Part shown: piece by piece, positions 8,101 through 16,723 of the stretch
Numbering within the stretch: position 1 is the stretch's first letter
Layout: every line of letters begins with the position of its first letter
From: Mesotoga infera
GTDB taxonomy: Bacteria; Thermotogota; Thermotogae; Petrotogales; Kosmotogaceae
DNA length: 64,000 nt
Direction of reading: 5' to 3'
Assembly (NCBI RefSeq): GCF_900157305.1
Contig: NZ_LS974202.1
Location: forward strand, 1,922,001-1,986,000
The notes under the pieces: generated by a model
The model's input: only the letters and a program-made list of their open reading frames with translations
Database searches by the model: none
Told to the model about the DNA's origin: nothing
Position numbers and translations under genes: made by a program

Positions 8101-10350
8101 GTGGCAAGACGGTCTCGTGTTCTCCTGATTCTTATTCTGTTTATTGGCCTTGCTTTTCTCCTGACTGGATGTCTAAAAAAGATTGACGTAACTCTTACTG
8201 TGGCTATCCAGGGCTTAGGAGAAACTGATCCTGATGTAGGTGCCCACGTTTTCAAGTATGGGGCTATTGTGACACTTACAGCGACGCCAGCAGAAGGCTA
8301 TGATTTCGAGAAATGGGAAATTGAGGGTCTGGGAAGCTTTAACGAAAGCGTTAAAGAAATCAAGTTGAAAGATTCCATATTGGCGACTGCTTTTTTTGCT
8401 AAGAAATCTTTCAATATAGAAGCTTCGGTTGACCCTGAAAATGGTGGCATTGTAACAGGTACCGGTTCATATCTTTTTGGTGATACAGCTTCACTAACAG
8501 CAGTAGCTGCTGAGGGATTCAAGTTCGTTGAGTGGACTGAGAATGGAGCCCCAATTGGTTCAGACAATCCGCTCGAGTTTGTTGTCAACGCTAACAGGGC
8601 TTTCGTAGCGCACTTCCGCCAGGAGTACACTGTCACTGTTAGTGTCACACCTGAAGAAGGCGGAACAGCTACTGGCGGCGGCGTGTACGCTTATGGAACT
8701 GAAGCCACGGTAGTGGCTACTCCCGCAGATTGCTACGACTTCGAAGGCTGGTTCGTGGACGATACTCTCGTCAGCGAAGATGCAGAGTACACCTTCACAG
8801 TCACAGAAGATGTCGACCTGGTAGCGGTCTTCACGCTTAAGACGTTCGAAGTCACCGTTACTGCCGAGCCCGATGAGGGTGGAGTGGTTGATGGAGGCGG
8901 CACTTACGACTGCGGAGAAGAAGCTACCGTAACAGCTGTAGCAGATGAGTGCTACGACTTCAACGGCTGGTTCGTGGGTGAAACTCTCGTCAGCGAAGAT
9001 GCAGAGTACACCTTCACAGTCACAGAAGATGTTGACCTGGTAGCGGTCTTCACGCTTAAGACGTTCGGGGTCACCGTCACTGCCGAGCCCGATGAGGGCG
9101 GAGTGGTTGATGGAGGCGGCACTTACGACTGCGGAGAAGAAGTGACAGTAACAGCTGTAGCAGATGAGTGCTACGACTTCGAAGGCTGGTTCGTGGGTGA
9201 AACTCTCGTCAGCGAAGACGCAGAATATACATTCACTGCTGAGGCCGATGTTGATCTGGTAGCGATTTTCACCATCAAGACCTACGTAGTTACTTCAACA
9301 GCCGGAGAAAACGGAGCAGTCGATCCAGAAGGCGAAACGGTAGTCGATTGTGGAGATGATCTTCTGTTCACTTTCACTCCCGATGAGGGTTACGGTGTTG
9401 ACCAGGTAACGGTCGATGGGGCTCCCGTCGATGTAGTCGGTTATCCAGATATAACCGATAAGACCTACAATCTTGAAGATATACGTGACAATCATGCCAT
9501 AGACGCTACTTTCAAGCAGGTCTTCTTTGTAACCGATTTTGATTTCCAGGCTCAGAGTCCGCTGGGAAATAGATACGACGCACATATCGAAGTCGATCCG
9601 GAAGTCACTCTACTGAAGTTCTCCTATCCTGACGACGATACTGAGCTTCCTGTTCCCGAAGCGCCAGTAGTCGGTGGAGTAGCCAATATCGTCAATTTCT
9701 TCACACTTGACGATGCGGATTTCCTTTTGATAAGAGCCTTCACGGCCGATGGTAATCTTCTGGCAGAGATAGTGGTGGAGCTGGATTATAGCGAAGCCTT
9801 CCTGAAGGTTGCGACATTTACTCCAAAGAGAGAATGGTCTTTGCCTTCCGCAGTTATTTATGATGTTCATATCGAAGTCTCAGACAATATCGATAGAGTA
9901 GAGTTCTCCTACCCCGACAATCCAGAGGCCGAACCGATACCTGCAATGGCCGTTCCAGTCGGTGGAGTAATAGACATAGAGATGAACTCCGTAGATTTCG
10001 ATGCCGAAGAAATAACCGTTATGGCATACAGCGGTGCCGAGCTGCTGGTTTCAAAGAACTTCGATCTCCTGAAAGTTATAGAGGCAACCTGTGAGTTTGT
10101 CGCTGATTATCCGATCCTGGGTATTTCCGAGTACAAATTCACCGTGGTTGTTAATTCGCCATTCTGTGCTTCCATCGAGTTCGTCGCGGATGGAGAAATA
10201 CAGGTTATTGAAGGTAATCCCTTTGCAGTTCCGGGTCTTGGCACTTATGAGTTCCGTGTCTTTGTAGCTTCGGTATTGAACAGAGTTGACGTCATGGCTA
10301 AAGACGGTGCGGACGATAAAATAGCTGAGAGAAACATTGATCTTCCTTAG
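8101..10350 (+). CDS. Lipoprotein with InlB-type repeats and three C-terminal beta modules
   Basis: A 749-residue predicted lipoprotein. I choose GTG 8101, because the AGGGGG at 8087-8092 is well spaced for it and overlaps the alternative GTG at 8092. A hydrophobic signal ends in the lipobox LLTGC. Residues about 30-475 are six divergent InlB B-type repeats (pattern V-A-P-GG-V-G-G-Y-G-V-A-A--G--F-GW); the middle three are nearly identical 73-residue units. Residues about 476-749 are three copies of a roughly 90-residue module (for example VEFSYPDNPEAEPIP) that recurs in other genes of the island. Function unknown; a surface-exposed adhesive or structural role is plausible. It is the first gene of the island. 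Confidence 0.85.
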   Translation: MARRSRVLLILILFIGLAFLLTGCLKKIDVTLTVAIQGLGETDPDVGAHVFKYGAIVTLTATPAEGYDFEKWEIEGLGSFNESVKEIKLKDSILATAFFAKKSFNIEASVDPENGGIVTGTGSYLFGDTASLTAVAAEGFKFVEWTENGAPIGSDNPLEFVVNANRAFVAHFRQEYTVTVSVTPEEGGTATGGGVYAYGTEATVVATPADCYDFEGWFVDDTLVSEDAEYTFTVTEDVDLVAVFTLKTFEVTVTAEPDEGGVVDGGGTYDCGEEATVTAVADECYDFNGWFVGETLVSEDAEYTFTVTEDVDLVAVFTLKTFGVTVTAEPDEGGVVDGGGTYDCGEEVTVTAVADECYDFEGWFVGETLVSEDAEYTFTAEADVDLVAIFTIKTYVVTSTAGENGAVDPEGETVVDCGDDLLFTFTPDEGYGVDQVTVDGAPVDVVGYPDITDKTYNLEDIRDNHAIDATFKQVFFVTDFDFQAQSPLGNRYDAHIEVDPEVTLLKFSYPDDDTELPVPEAPVVGGVANIVNFFTLDDADFLLIRAFTADGNLLAEIVVELDYSEAFLKVATFTPKREWSLPSAVIYDVHIEVSDNIDRVEFSYPDNPEAEPIPAMAVPVGGVIDIEMNSVDFDAEEITVMAYSGAELLVSKNFDLLKVIEATCEFVADYPILGISEYKFTVVVNSPFCASIEFVADGEIQVIEGNPFAVPGLGTYEFRVFVASVLNRVDVMAKDGADDKIAERNIDLP
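8620..9258 (+). repeat. Tandem 219-bp coding repeats
   Basis: Three in-frame units of about 219 bases (73 codons) lie head to tail. For example GTAGCGGTCTTCACGCTTAA occurs at 8821 and again at 9040. The second and third units are the most alike. Such repeats allow copy-number change by slippage or recombination. Confidence 0.85.
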
Positions 10351-10462
10351 TATCAGTTTGTTATTGGTTCCAGAGAGTACTAAGTAGTGTTTATGGAATA
10401 CAGGTTTTGCAAGTTAGTCTTTGTTATGATTGAGTTGAACCTAAAAAGGAGGTTGAGTTTGC

Positions 10463-11365
10463 ATGCTTAAACGCAAGGGTTTCTACGGTCTCGTACTGGC
10501 AATAGTCGTACTAACGCTTTTCTTGCCTGCATGTTTCAAACTTGGCGGAGAACCCTCAATTGATGCCGAATTCACTCTGACCCGTGAGATTTCACTCATG
10601 GGAATCAGCGAGTTTGCTTTCAGCGTCGATGTGAAGGGAGTAAAGGACGCGGCGGTTGTCGAGTTCGACAACGGTATGCCTTCCGTGGCGCTGAGTGGAG
10701 GCAAGGCCGAATCGAGATTCTTCGCGAACATTGGGACAGGCGAAGTGACACTCTCAGTTAGAGACTCCAGGGGTGTGGAGCTTCTAAAGAAGACAGTTGC
10801 ACTTGAAGAAACAAAGTCAACATTCGACATGGCAGCAGTGGAAGACAAGACAGGAATCTACGTACTCATAGACGACGAGCTTATCTTCTACTCTCTCGAA
10901 TGCCTAGAGAACATGACATTTGCAGAGAAGGTCGAGCTGCTCATTAACGTAATACTTGTGAACGATTCTTATGTTGTAATTCAGTCGGGAGAAGATGCGT
11001 GGATCTGGGACTTCGCAACATATCCAAACAACCCGAAGTATGACCTGACACAGGATACGCTTGACACACTCGGACTCCCGAACTACGCGCTTGCAATCTG
11101 TGAAGGCGGATTCTTCAACATACTCAACGGGAAGTCGCTGTATATCCTTGACCTGACGGTAGTTGGAGACGGGGAAGTAACAGTCGATCCTGAAGAGCTG
11201 CTGTATGAAGAGGGAACGGAAGTCTCGCTGACGGCGCTGGCGGGAACCGGCTGGTACTTTGGTGGCTGGACGGGAGACCTGGAAAGCTCCGACCCAGAAG
11301 AGACGATCGTGATGGATGAAGACAAAGCGATTACGGCAAACTTTGTCGAGGAATTCTCTCCATAC
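10463..11365 (+). repeat. Inverted repeat arm A (shared lipoprotein 5' region)
   Basis: The first 300 codons of this gene match, in inverted orientation, the first 300 codons of the convergent gene starting at 21493. By eye the copies are roughly 85-90 percent alike, with long identical runs such as around 10517-10556. Confidence 0.85.
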
Positions 11366-14300
11366 ATTGTTGATTACAGCTACGAACCCGATCCGGTGTG
11401 TGAAGGCACAGACTTCGAAATAACGGTAGAAGTGCAGAACGCAGAAGTAGTGGAGATAACATTTGAAGGCGAAACAGTGGTAGCCGAAAAGAACGGCGAC
11501 ATCTACACGGCGTCGTTCACAGCTCCGATGGTATCACTGAACACCTTCAAGCCGCTGGCGATAAAGGCAACAAACGTTACGAAATCAGTGACAAAGGACT
11601 ACGCAGAAGGTATATATGTACTCAACAGTGAAGGAGCAATCGAAATTCTTGACTTCTGGTACGAAGAATTCGATTGCGACGCCACTGGCACATATCTGTA
11701 CGTAAAGACTTGCTGCAATCCGGACCCTGTATATTTCGACATACTTGTAGAAGGTCCATTCGAAACAGAGCCGGAGTTTGTGAGCAAGGAACTCGTACCG
11801 GGAGAATGCGAATATCTGATCACCTTCTGGTGGGAATTCGGAACGGTAGCCTGCGCCGATGCGACATTGACGGCGGTAGTAAAAGACTACTGTGGGAACA
11901 CTGACGAATGGCCACTTGTGATAGAAGATATAAACGGACTCACAAATGACGATGTAATCTTCATAGGATTCGATCCAGAAGAAGTGCCGTGCGATGCTAC
12001 GACACTGACCTTCCCGGTGAAGATCAACTACTTCGACATACTTAACGTAACGAAGGTAGAGCTGTATGCCTGCTGGGGAACTGTAGAAGATAGATTCGCG
12101 AAAGAAGCCGAACTACTCACCACGGGCGAAGCCACAGTAACATACAACTTCCCGGGTTATGACTGTGAAGAGATGTGCGTAACGGTCAAAGTATGGGCGG
12201 AAGATTGTGGAGAATGCGAACTCTTCTACGAACTGTGCTACACGTTCGACATTGACAACGTTCCTCCGGAGGAAGACCTTGACGTGAAACACGTAGATGT
12301 TGAATGCAACACAGTGTCCACTGAAGTGAACTGGGACTTTTACGACAACTGCTTCTATGGAACAACAATAGCCGTAACCCACGGAAGCCTCTTCCACTAT
12401 GAAGAAATTGGAGAAGACATTTGGGATTGGGTTAACAAGGGACAGTTCGTCGAGGGACTGGGTTACGAAGACGATGGCAACTGGGAATGGAGATTCCCCA
12501 ATACCGAATGTGAAGACATCACAATAACGATAACCGGAGAAGACGACTGCGGGAACACAACGACCTGGACAGAGACCTTCTTTGTGGACAACGTGGCTCC
12601 TGTGGTTGAATTCGATCTTGGAGAAGATATCTGCAGCCCAACAGCGACTTCGCTGGTATTCAGCTGGACGATATCCGATTGCCAGGATGCAACATTCACC
12701 GGAATCCAAGCCATCTTCAACTGCGGCTTTGATGACGCCTTCGCCGAAGCCGTCCATTATGGTCCGAAGGTTGATTACGAACTCAGTGAAGACGGGCTTA
12801 GCGGTATGGCCACACTGACCTGGGACCCCGTTGACTGCTGCGAACTTGAAGTGACAGTCTATGCGACCGACGCTTGCGGGAACGAAGGATACCACACCGA
12901 TTCCATATCAGTGGACAACCTGGCGCCGGTAATAAAATACTTTAACGTAGTGGACGAAGAAGAATGCGTAACTGGCAGATCAGTCAATATCAACTATGAA
13001 GTTGAAGAGAACTGCCTCGATTACGTGATGATAAACGTATCCAAGGGCTGTCTCGACGAGGGACTTGATTGCTTCACGTGGATATGCGAAAGCGACTGCT
13101 GGTCCGGAGAAGTACTGTGGAAACTGCCGGAGATAGACTGTGAAGTACTCACGTACACGATAACCGCAGTTGACTATTGCGGACACACAACGACGAAAGA
13201 AGCTACGCTTCTTGTTGACAACATGGCGCCTTCGATAGAGCTGGACATACTCGAACCGGATCACTGCGCTACATTCACGACATTCAACTGGGACGTAACA
13301 GACAACTGCATCGAAAAAGTAAGCCTCGCGGTTAACTATGGAACGCTAGACGCGACGCCTTTGGTTTACACGCAGGTATTGGATGGAAATGGCGGCATAC
13401 TCGTTGGTCCTACTGGAAATGCGACATGGACATTCGAGAATCTCGATTGTGGGGATATAACGCTCACAATAACCGCTATCGACAGCTGTGGAAACGAGAC
13501 GGTAGCGACGGCGACCTACAACATAGACAACGTAAAGCCCGAGATCCTATCCTGGGAATTCGACATGGAACCGGTGCCGGATCCGGAGGAATTATGCGAC
13601 GTCGTGTACAACTCGCCGACCACACTTCTCACATGGGAAGCAACCGACAACTGTCCAGAAGGCTTCGTGATAGAAGTGACAGCCGGATATATTGAACACT
13701 GGGAAGACGTAGACCCCGATCCGAATGTAACCAACATGCAGTGGGTACCTTACGGACAGAAGCCCAATGCTCCATGGAAGAACGATGAGGATGGCCAGGG
13801 TAATTCTAACTGGAGATGGAACATATCCGGACTTGACTGCCAGATGGCGGAAATAACCTTCACGGCATGGGATGCCTGTGGAAAGACATCCGACGGGACA
13901 GAGATCAAGGTAGACACACTGGCCCCGGACATTTCACTTGAAGTCGAACCATATGAGCAATGTGAAGCCGAATGTGTAACGCTCACCTGGGAGATCACAA
14001 GCGAAGACTGTTTGGTATGCAACGATAACTGTATTGAATGGTGGGTAGGAACGATAGAAGCGAATATCGGAACTATCGACGGACAAGCGAAGAAGCAAAT
14101 CTCCGTACCTTGCAATAGTTCGCTGCCCATAAGCGGCACAGTAACATGGTGCTTTGGAGAAATCGATTGCGAAACAACACTGGTGGCCACGTTCACGGCC
14201 TGGGACGCAGCCGGCAACGAGGTTGAAGCAGCAGTCGTAATAGGTAACATAGACACAAAACCACCGGTGATAAGCTACTTCTCGTTTGGAGATGTGAAAT

Positions 14301-14623
14301 ACGATGGAAACGAAGATCCTTACCTGGAATTGAGCTGGGAAGCGACGGATAACTGCTTCAACATAGCATCTGTCTGGGTAAGCCAGGGAAGTCTGGAAGC
14401 CACGGTCACTGAGTCTGAAACTGATTCGTTTGACTTTGATCTTCAGGCCGGAGACTTCTTCGTGCCGGACGAGTTCACAGACCAGTACATAAGTAAAAAG
14501 TGGAAGAACACGCTTTACTGGTTCCTGGACGACGAAGCTACTGGAACAGCCTGGCTTGCAGTTCAGGATGTATGCTGCAACGAGGCTACCGCGACGACAG
14601 TGTACTACCCACAACCACAATAA
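10463..14623 (+). CDS. Large lipoprotein with cysteine-rich Ig-like repeats
   Basis: A 1386-residue predicted lipoprotein starting at ATG 10463 after AAAGGAGG. The lipobox is LPAC. Residues about 30-120 are the 90-residue module also found in neighbouring lipoproteins; about 226-299 is one InlB-type repeat. From about residue 390 to the end there are repeated domains of about 100-130 residues, each closing with a (V/I)D(N/T)xxP linker (codons near 12256, 12589, 12915, 13216, 13525, 13915 and 14251). Most have four cysteines at similar places, including a DxCGN motif before the last strand. The cysteines probably form disulfides outside the cell. The first 300 codons are repeated in inverted orientation at the start of the 21493 gene. 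Function unknown; structural or adhesive surface role inferred. Confidence 0.85.
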   Translation: MLKRKGFYGLVLAIVVLTLFLPACFKLGGEPSIDAEFTLTREISLMGISEFAFSVDVKGVKDAAVVEFDNGMPSVALSGGKAESRFFANIGTGEVTLSVRDSRGVELLKKTVALEETKSTFDMAAVEDKTGIYVLIDDELIFYSLECLENMTFAEKVELLINVILVNDSYVVIQSGEDAWIWDFATYPNNPKYDLTQDTLDTLGLPNYALAICEGGFFNILNGKSLYILDLTVVGDGEVTVDPEELLYEEGTEVSLTALAGTGWYFGGWTGDLESSDPEETIVMDEDKAITANFVEEFSPYIVDYSYEPDPVCEGTDFEITVEVQNAEVVEITFEGETVVAEKNGDIYTASFTAPMVSLNTFKPLAIKATNVTKSVTKDYAEGIYVLNSEGAIEILDFWYEEFDCDATGTYLYVKTCCNPDPVYFDILVEGPFETEPEFVSKELVPGECEYLITFWWEFGTVACADATLTAVVKDYCGNTDEWPLVIEDINGLTNDDVIFIGFDPEEVPCDATTLTFPVKINYFDILNVTKVELYACWGTVEDRFAKEAELLTTGEATVTYNFPGYDCEEMCVTVKVWAEDCGECELFYELCYTFDIDNVPPEEDLDVKHVDVECNTVSTEVNWDFYDNCFYGTTIAVTHGSLFHYEEIGEDIWDWVNKGQFVEGLGYEDDGNWEWRFPNTECEDITITITGEDDCGNTTTWTETFFVDNVAPVVEFDLGEDICSPTATSLVFSWTISDCQDATFTGIQAIFNCGFDDAFAEAVHYGPKVDYELSEDGLSGMATLTWDPVDCCELEVTVYATDACGNEGYHTDSISVDNLAPVIKYFNVVDEEECVTGRSVNINYEVEENCLDYVMINVSKGCLDEGLDCFTWICESDCWSGEVLWKLPEIDCEVLTYTITAVDYCGHTTTKEATLLVDNMAPSIELDILEPDHCATFTTFNWDVTDNCIEKVSLAVNYGTLDATPLVYTQVLDGNGGILVGPTGNATWTFENLDCGDITLTITAIDSCGNETVATATYNIDNVKPEILSWEFDMEPVPDPEELCDVVYNSPTTLLTWEATDNCPEGFVIEVTAGYIEHWEDVDPDPNVTNMQWVPYGQKPNAPWKNDEDGQGNSNWRWNISGLDCQMAEITFTAWDACGKTSDGTEIKVDTLAPDISLEVEPYEQCEAECVTLTWEITSEDCLVCNDNCIEWWVGTIEANIGTIDGQAKKQISVPCNSSLPISGTVTWCFGEIDCETTLVATFTAWDAAGNEVEAAVVIGNIDTKPPVISYFSFGDVKYDGNEDPYLELSWEATDNCFNIASVWVSQGSLEATVTESETDSFDFDLQAGDFFVPDEFTDQYISKKWKNTLYWFLDDEATGTAWLAVQDVCCNEATATTVYYPQPQ

Positions 14624-14633
14624 TTATTAGCTT

Positions 14634-14660
14634 ACAGCGGGGAGAAATCCCCGCTGTTTC
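14634..14660 (+). terminator. Intrinsic terminator after the 10463 gene
   Basis: A perfect 10-bp stem, ACAGCGGGGA (14634-14643) and TCCCCGCTGT (14648-14657), with a GAAA tetraloop, followed by a T-rich stretch. An identical hairpin occurs at 16665-16688. Confidence 0.9.
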
Positions 14661-14773
14661 TTTCTTCTATTACCAATCTCCGTAACTCCATATGAACAAC
14701 CTTTTTGCTGCCATGGTAGAATACTGTATAGAGAGCTGCGAAAGTATCCTTTGCTAGAAAGGGGTAGATTCAT

Positions 14774-16486
14774 ATGAAAAGAGCTATCCGAATTTTCCTG
14801 GCATTTTCCCTTCTCATGATGCTGGTTCAGGGTTGTGTGCTCAAAGTGGTAAAACTGAATATCCAAACAGACTCTCTTCAGATAGCTGTCGGAGAATCTA
14901 TTCTTATTGCTTATACAGTCGATCCTGCAGATTCAAAAGTTTCTTTTTCAACTAATAACGATTCTATCGCGACTGTCTCTTCGGAGGGATTAGTCACCGC
15001 TGTTGCACAGGGCACAACCTCTATCACAGTCGAGGCTACCAGAGACGGGTTCAAGAAGGCTCGAGGAACAGTAAATGTTACCGTGCTTCCAGCACCGTTG
15101 TATGTCATAACCTTCAATGTTCATGATATTCAGGGTGCGGTTCAGGGAGCCTCAATAGTTTTTAACTCCCAAGCAAAGATGACAGATGCTGACGGTAAGG
15201 CAGTATTTTCGGATGTTCCACCGGGAAACAAGACATATACCGTAAGCAAAGAGGGATACCATGACATCACCGGAGATATCAACGTGGATAGCAACAAACA
15301 GGTAGATATCACTCTTTCCAAGAAAAGCTACCTGCTTACTACTAATACAATCGGTCAGGGCACTATCGTGAAAAGCCCGGACAAAACGTCTTATCTGCAC
15401 GGTGAAGTCGTTCAGCTCACCGCTGTTCCCGATGATGGCTGGAGCTTCACCGGCTGGAACGGAGCGATTGTTGGTAATGCCAATCCCGTCAATATTACGA
15501 TGAATTCAGATCGTTCAGTAACTGCCATTTTCTCAATCATGAAGCTTACAGTCACGGCTTCTTCTAATCCCGCAGCTGGTGGATCAGTTAAAGGAACAGG
15601 AGTGTTCGACTATGGAGAAGTAGTAACCCTTATTGCTACACCAAATGAGGGCTATGAATTTGTCAACTGGACGGAGGATGGAGCTCAGGTTAGTCTGGAT
15701 CCAGAATACTCTTTCATTTTAACCACTGATCGATCCCTTGTGGCAAACTTTGCAGTGAAAACCTATGAGTTGGGAGTAAATGTTCTGGGTAACGGAAGCG
15801 TACAAAAGAGCCCAGATCTTGATAAGTATCTGCATGGAGAAATAGTGGAATTAGCAGCTGAACCTGCACAAGGATGGAGCTTCGATAGTTGGAGTGGAGA
15901 TCTTGAAGGGTCTCAGAATCCCGCAAGCATTACAATGAATGCTAACAAAGAAGTGACAGCCACGTTCAGAGCCAATCAGTACACAGTAAACGTTTTTTCG
16001 AGTCCTGAAGAAGGCGGATTAGTGACTGGCGGTGGCTCTTTCACATTCGGAGAGGAGATAGTTGTCACAGCGCTGGCCAACGACTGTTATATGTTTATCG
16101 GATGGTATGAAGATGGGCTTCTTGTGAGCGAAGAAAACGAATTCTGCTTCGTCGTGGAGAGAGATATAGAACTCGAAGCCAGATTTGTGAATGCAGTTAA
16201 ATCGAAAGAGTTCAAATTCATTCTCGAGAATCTATTTCTGGGTCGTAAATATGAGGTCACTATGAAACTGGATTTGAGAATAACAAAAGTCAGGTTTATA
16301 TATCCTAATATTGATCCGGATATTCAGACTCCTATACCCGGAGAGGTGGTACCTGACGGGAATGGAGATGTTTACATCAATTCTTTCTGGACCAATACAG
16401 AGGCCGAATCCATACTGATTCTTTGCTATTCAGGTGATAAGCTTGTTTCGCAATGTGTGGAATCTCTTTTAAAAGACCTGAAATGA
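14774..16486 (+). CDS. Lipoprotein with Big2, carboxypeptidase-regulatory-like and InlB-type repeats
   Basis: A 570-residue predicted lipoprotein starting at ATG 14774 after AAAGGGG. The lipobox is VQGC. Domains in order: a Big2-like domain (residues about 28-108, with the SIATVSSEGLVTAVAQGTT core), a carboxypeptidase-regulatory-like domain (about 112-188, VQGASIVF and TDADGKAVF), four InlB-type repeats (about 190-475), and one C-terminal copy of the island's 90-residue module (about 476-570, with VRFIYPNIDPD). The layout closely follows the 39523 gene and the middle of the 21493 gene, so these are paralogues. Function unknown; surface location inferred from the lipobox. Confidence 0.85.
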   Translation: MKRAIRIFLAFSLLMMLVQGCVLKVVKLNIQTDSLQIAVGESILIAYTVDPADSKVSFSTNNDSIATVSSEGLVTAVAQGTTSITVEATRDGFKKARGTVNVTVLPAPLYVITFNVHDIQGAVQGASIVFNSQAKMTDADGKAVFSDVPPGNKTYTVSKEGYHDITGDINVDSNKQVDITLSKKSYLLTTNTIGQGTIVKSPDKTSYLHGEVVQLTAVPDDGWSFTGWNGAIVGNANPVNITMNSDRSVTAIFSIMKLTVTASSNPAAGGSVKGTGVFDYGEVVTLIATPNEGYEFVNWTEDGAQVSLDPEYSFILTTDRSLVANFAVKTYELGVNVLGNGSVQKSPDLDKYLHGEIVELAAEPAQGWSFDSWSGDLEGSQNPASITMNANKEVTATFRANQYTVNVFSSPEEGGLVTGGGSFTFGEEIVVTALANDCYMFIGWYEDGLLVSEENEFCFVVERDIELEARFVNAVKSKEFKFILENLFLGRKYEVTMKLDLRITKVRFIYPNIDPDIQTPIPGEVVPDGNGDVYINSFWTNTEAESILILCYSGDKLVSQCVESLLKDLK

Positions 16487-16598
16487 TCAGAGATGTGCCC
16501 TTTTGTGGCCAAAGAACATGTTGAATTCCGCGAGTCGTTTCCGTTCGGCTGAATTTGTGCGGTGATCAGTAAGCATATATTTTTCAATTGGGTGTACT

Positions 16599-16650
16599 GT
16601 AAATGCGATATGGACGAGAATCTTGATAGTGACGGCGACCTACAACACTC
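16599..16650 (+). pseudogene. Remnant of a 10463-type gene tail
   Basis: The stretch from 16601 (AAATGCGATATGGAC, then GAGAATCTTGAT) resembles 13416-13450 of the Ig-repeat gene with a 4-base deletion. GACGGCGACCTACAAC at 16631-16646 matches 13506-13521 exactly. An identical copy of that gene's terminator follows directly. It appears to be the deleted tail of a second copy. Confidence 0.6.
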
Positions 16651-16664
16651 TAAGGTTGCAACTT

Positions 16665-16692
16665 ACAGCGGGGAGAAATCCCCGCTGTTTTT
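16665..16692 (+). terminator. Duplicate intrinsic terminator
   Basis: The hairpin ACAGCGGGGA (16665-16674), GAAA loop, TCCCCGCTGT (16679-16688), then TTTT, is identical to the one at 14634. It probably ends transcripts of the 14774 gene, whose stop is about 180 bases upstream. Confidence 0.85.
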
Positions 16693-16723
16693 CATCTGAG
16701 AAAAGAGTTTGAAAGAAAAGCTA

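Noticed and set aside
8600-9300. CRISPR-like regular repeats
   Set aside because: The 219-base units are in-frame coding repeats with no short-repeat and spacer pattern. No CRISPR array was seen in the window.
13934-14620. 228-codon frame antisense to the Ig-repeat gene
   Set aside because: No ribosome binding site and no recognisable protein features; a by-product of biased codon use.
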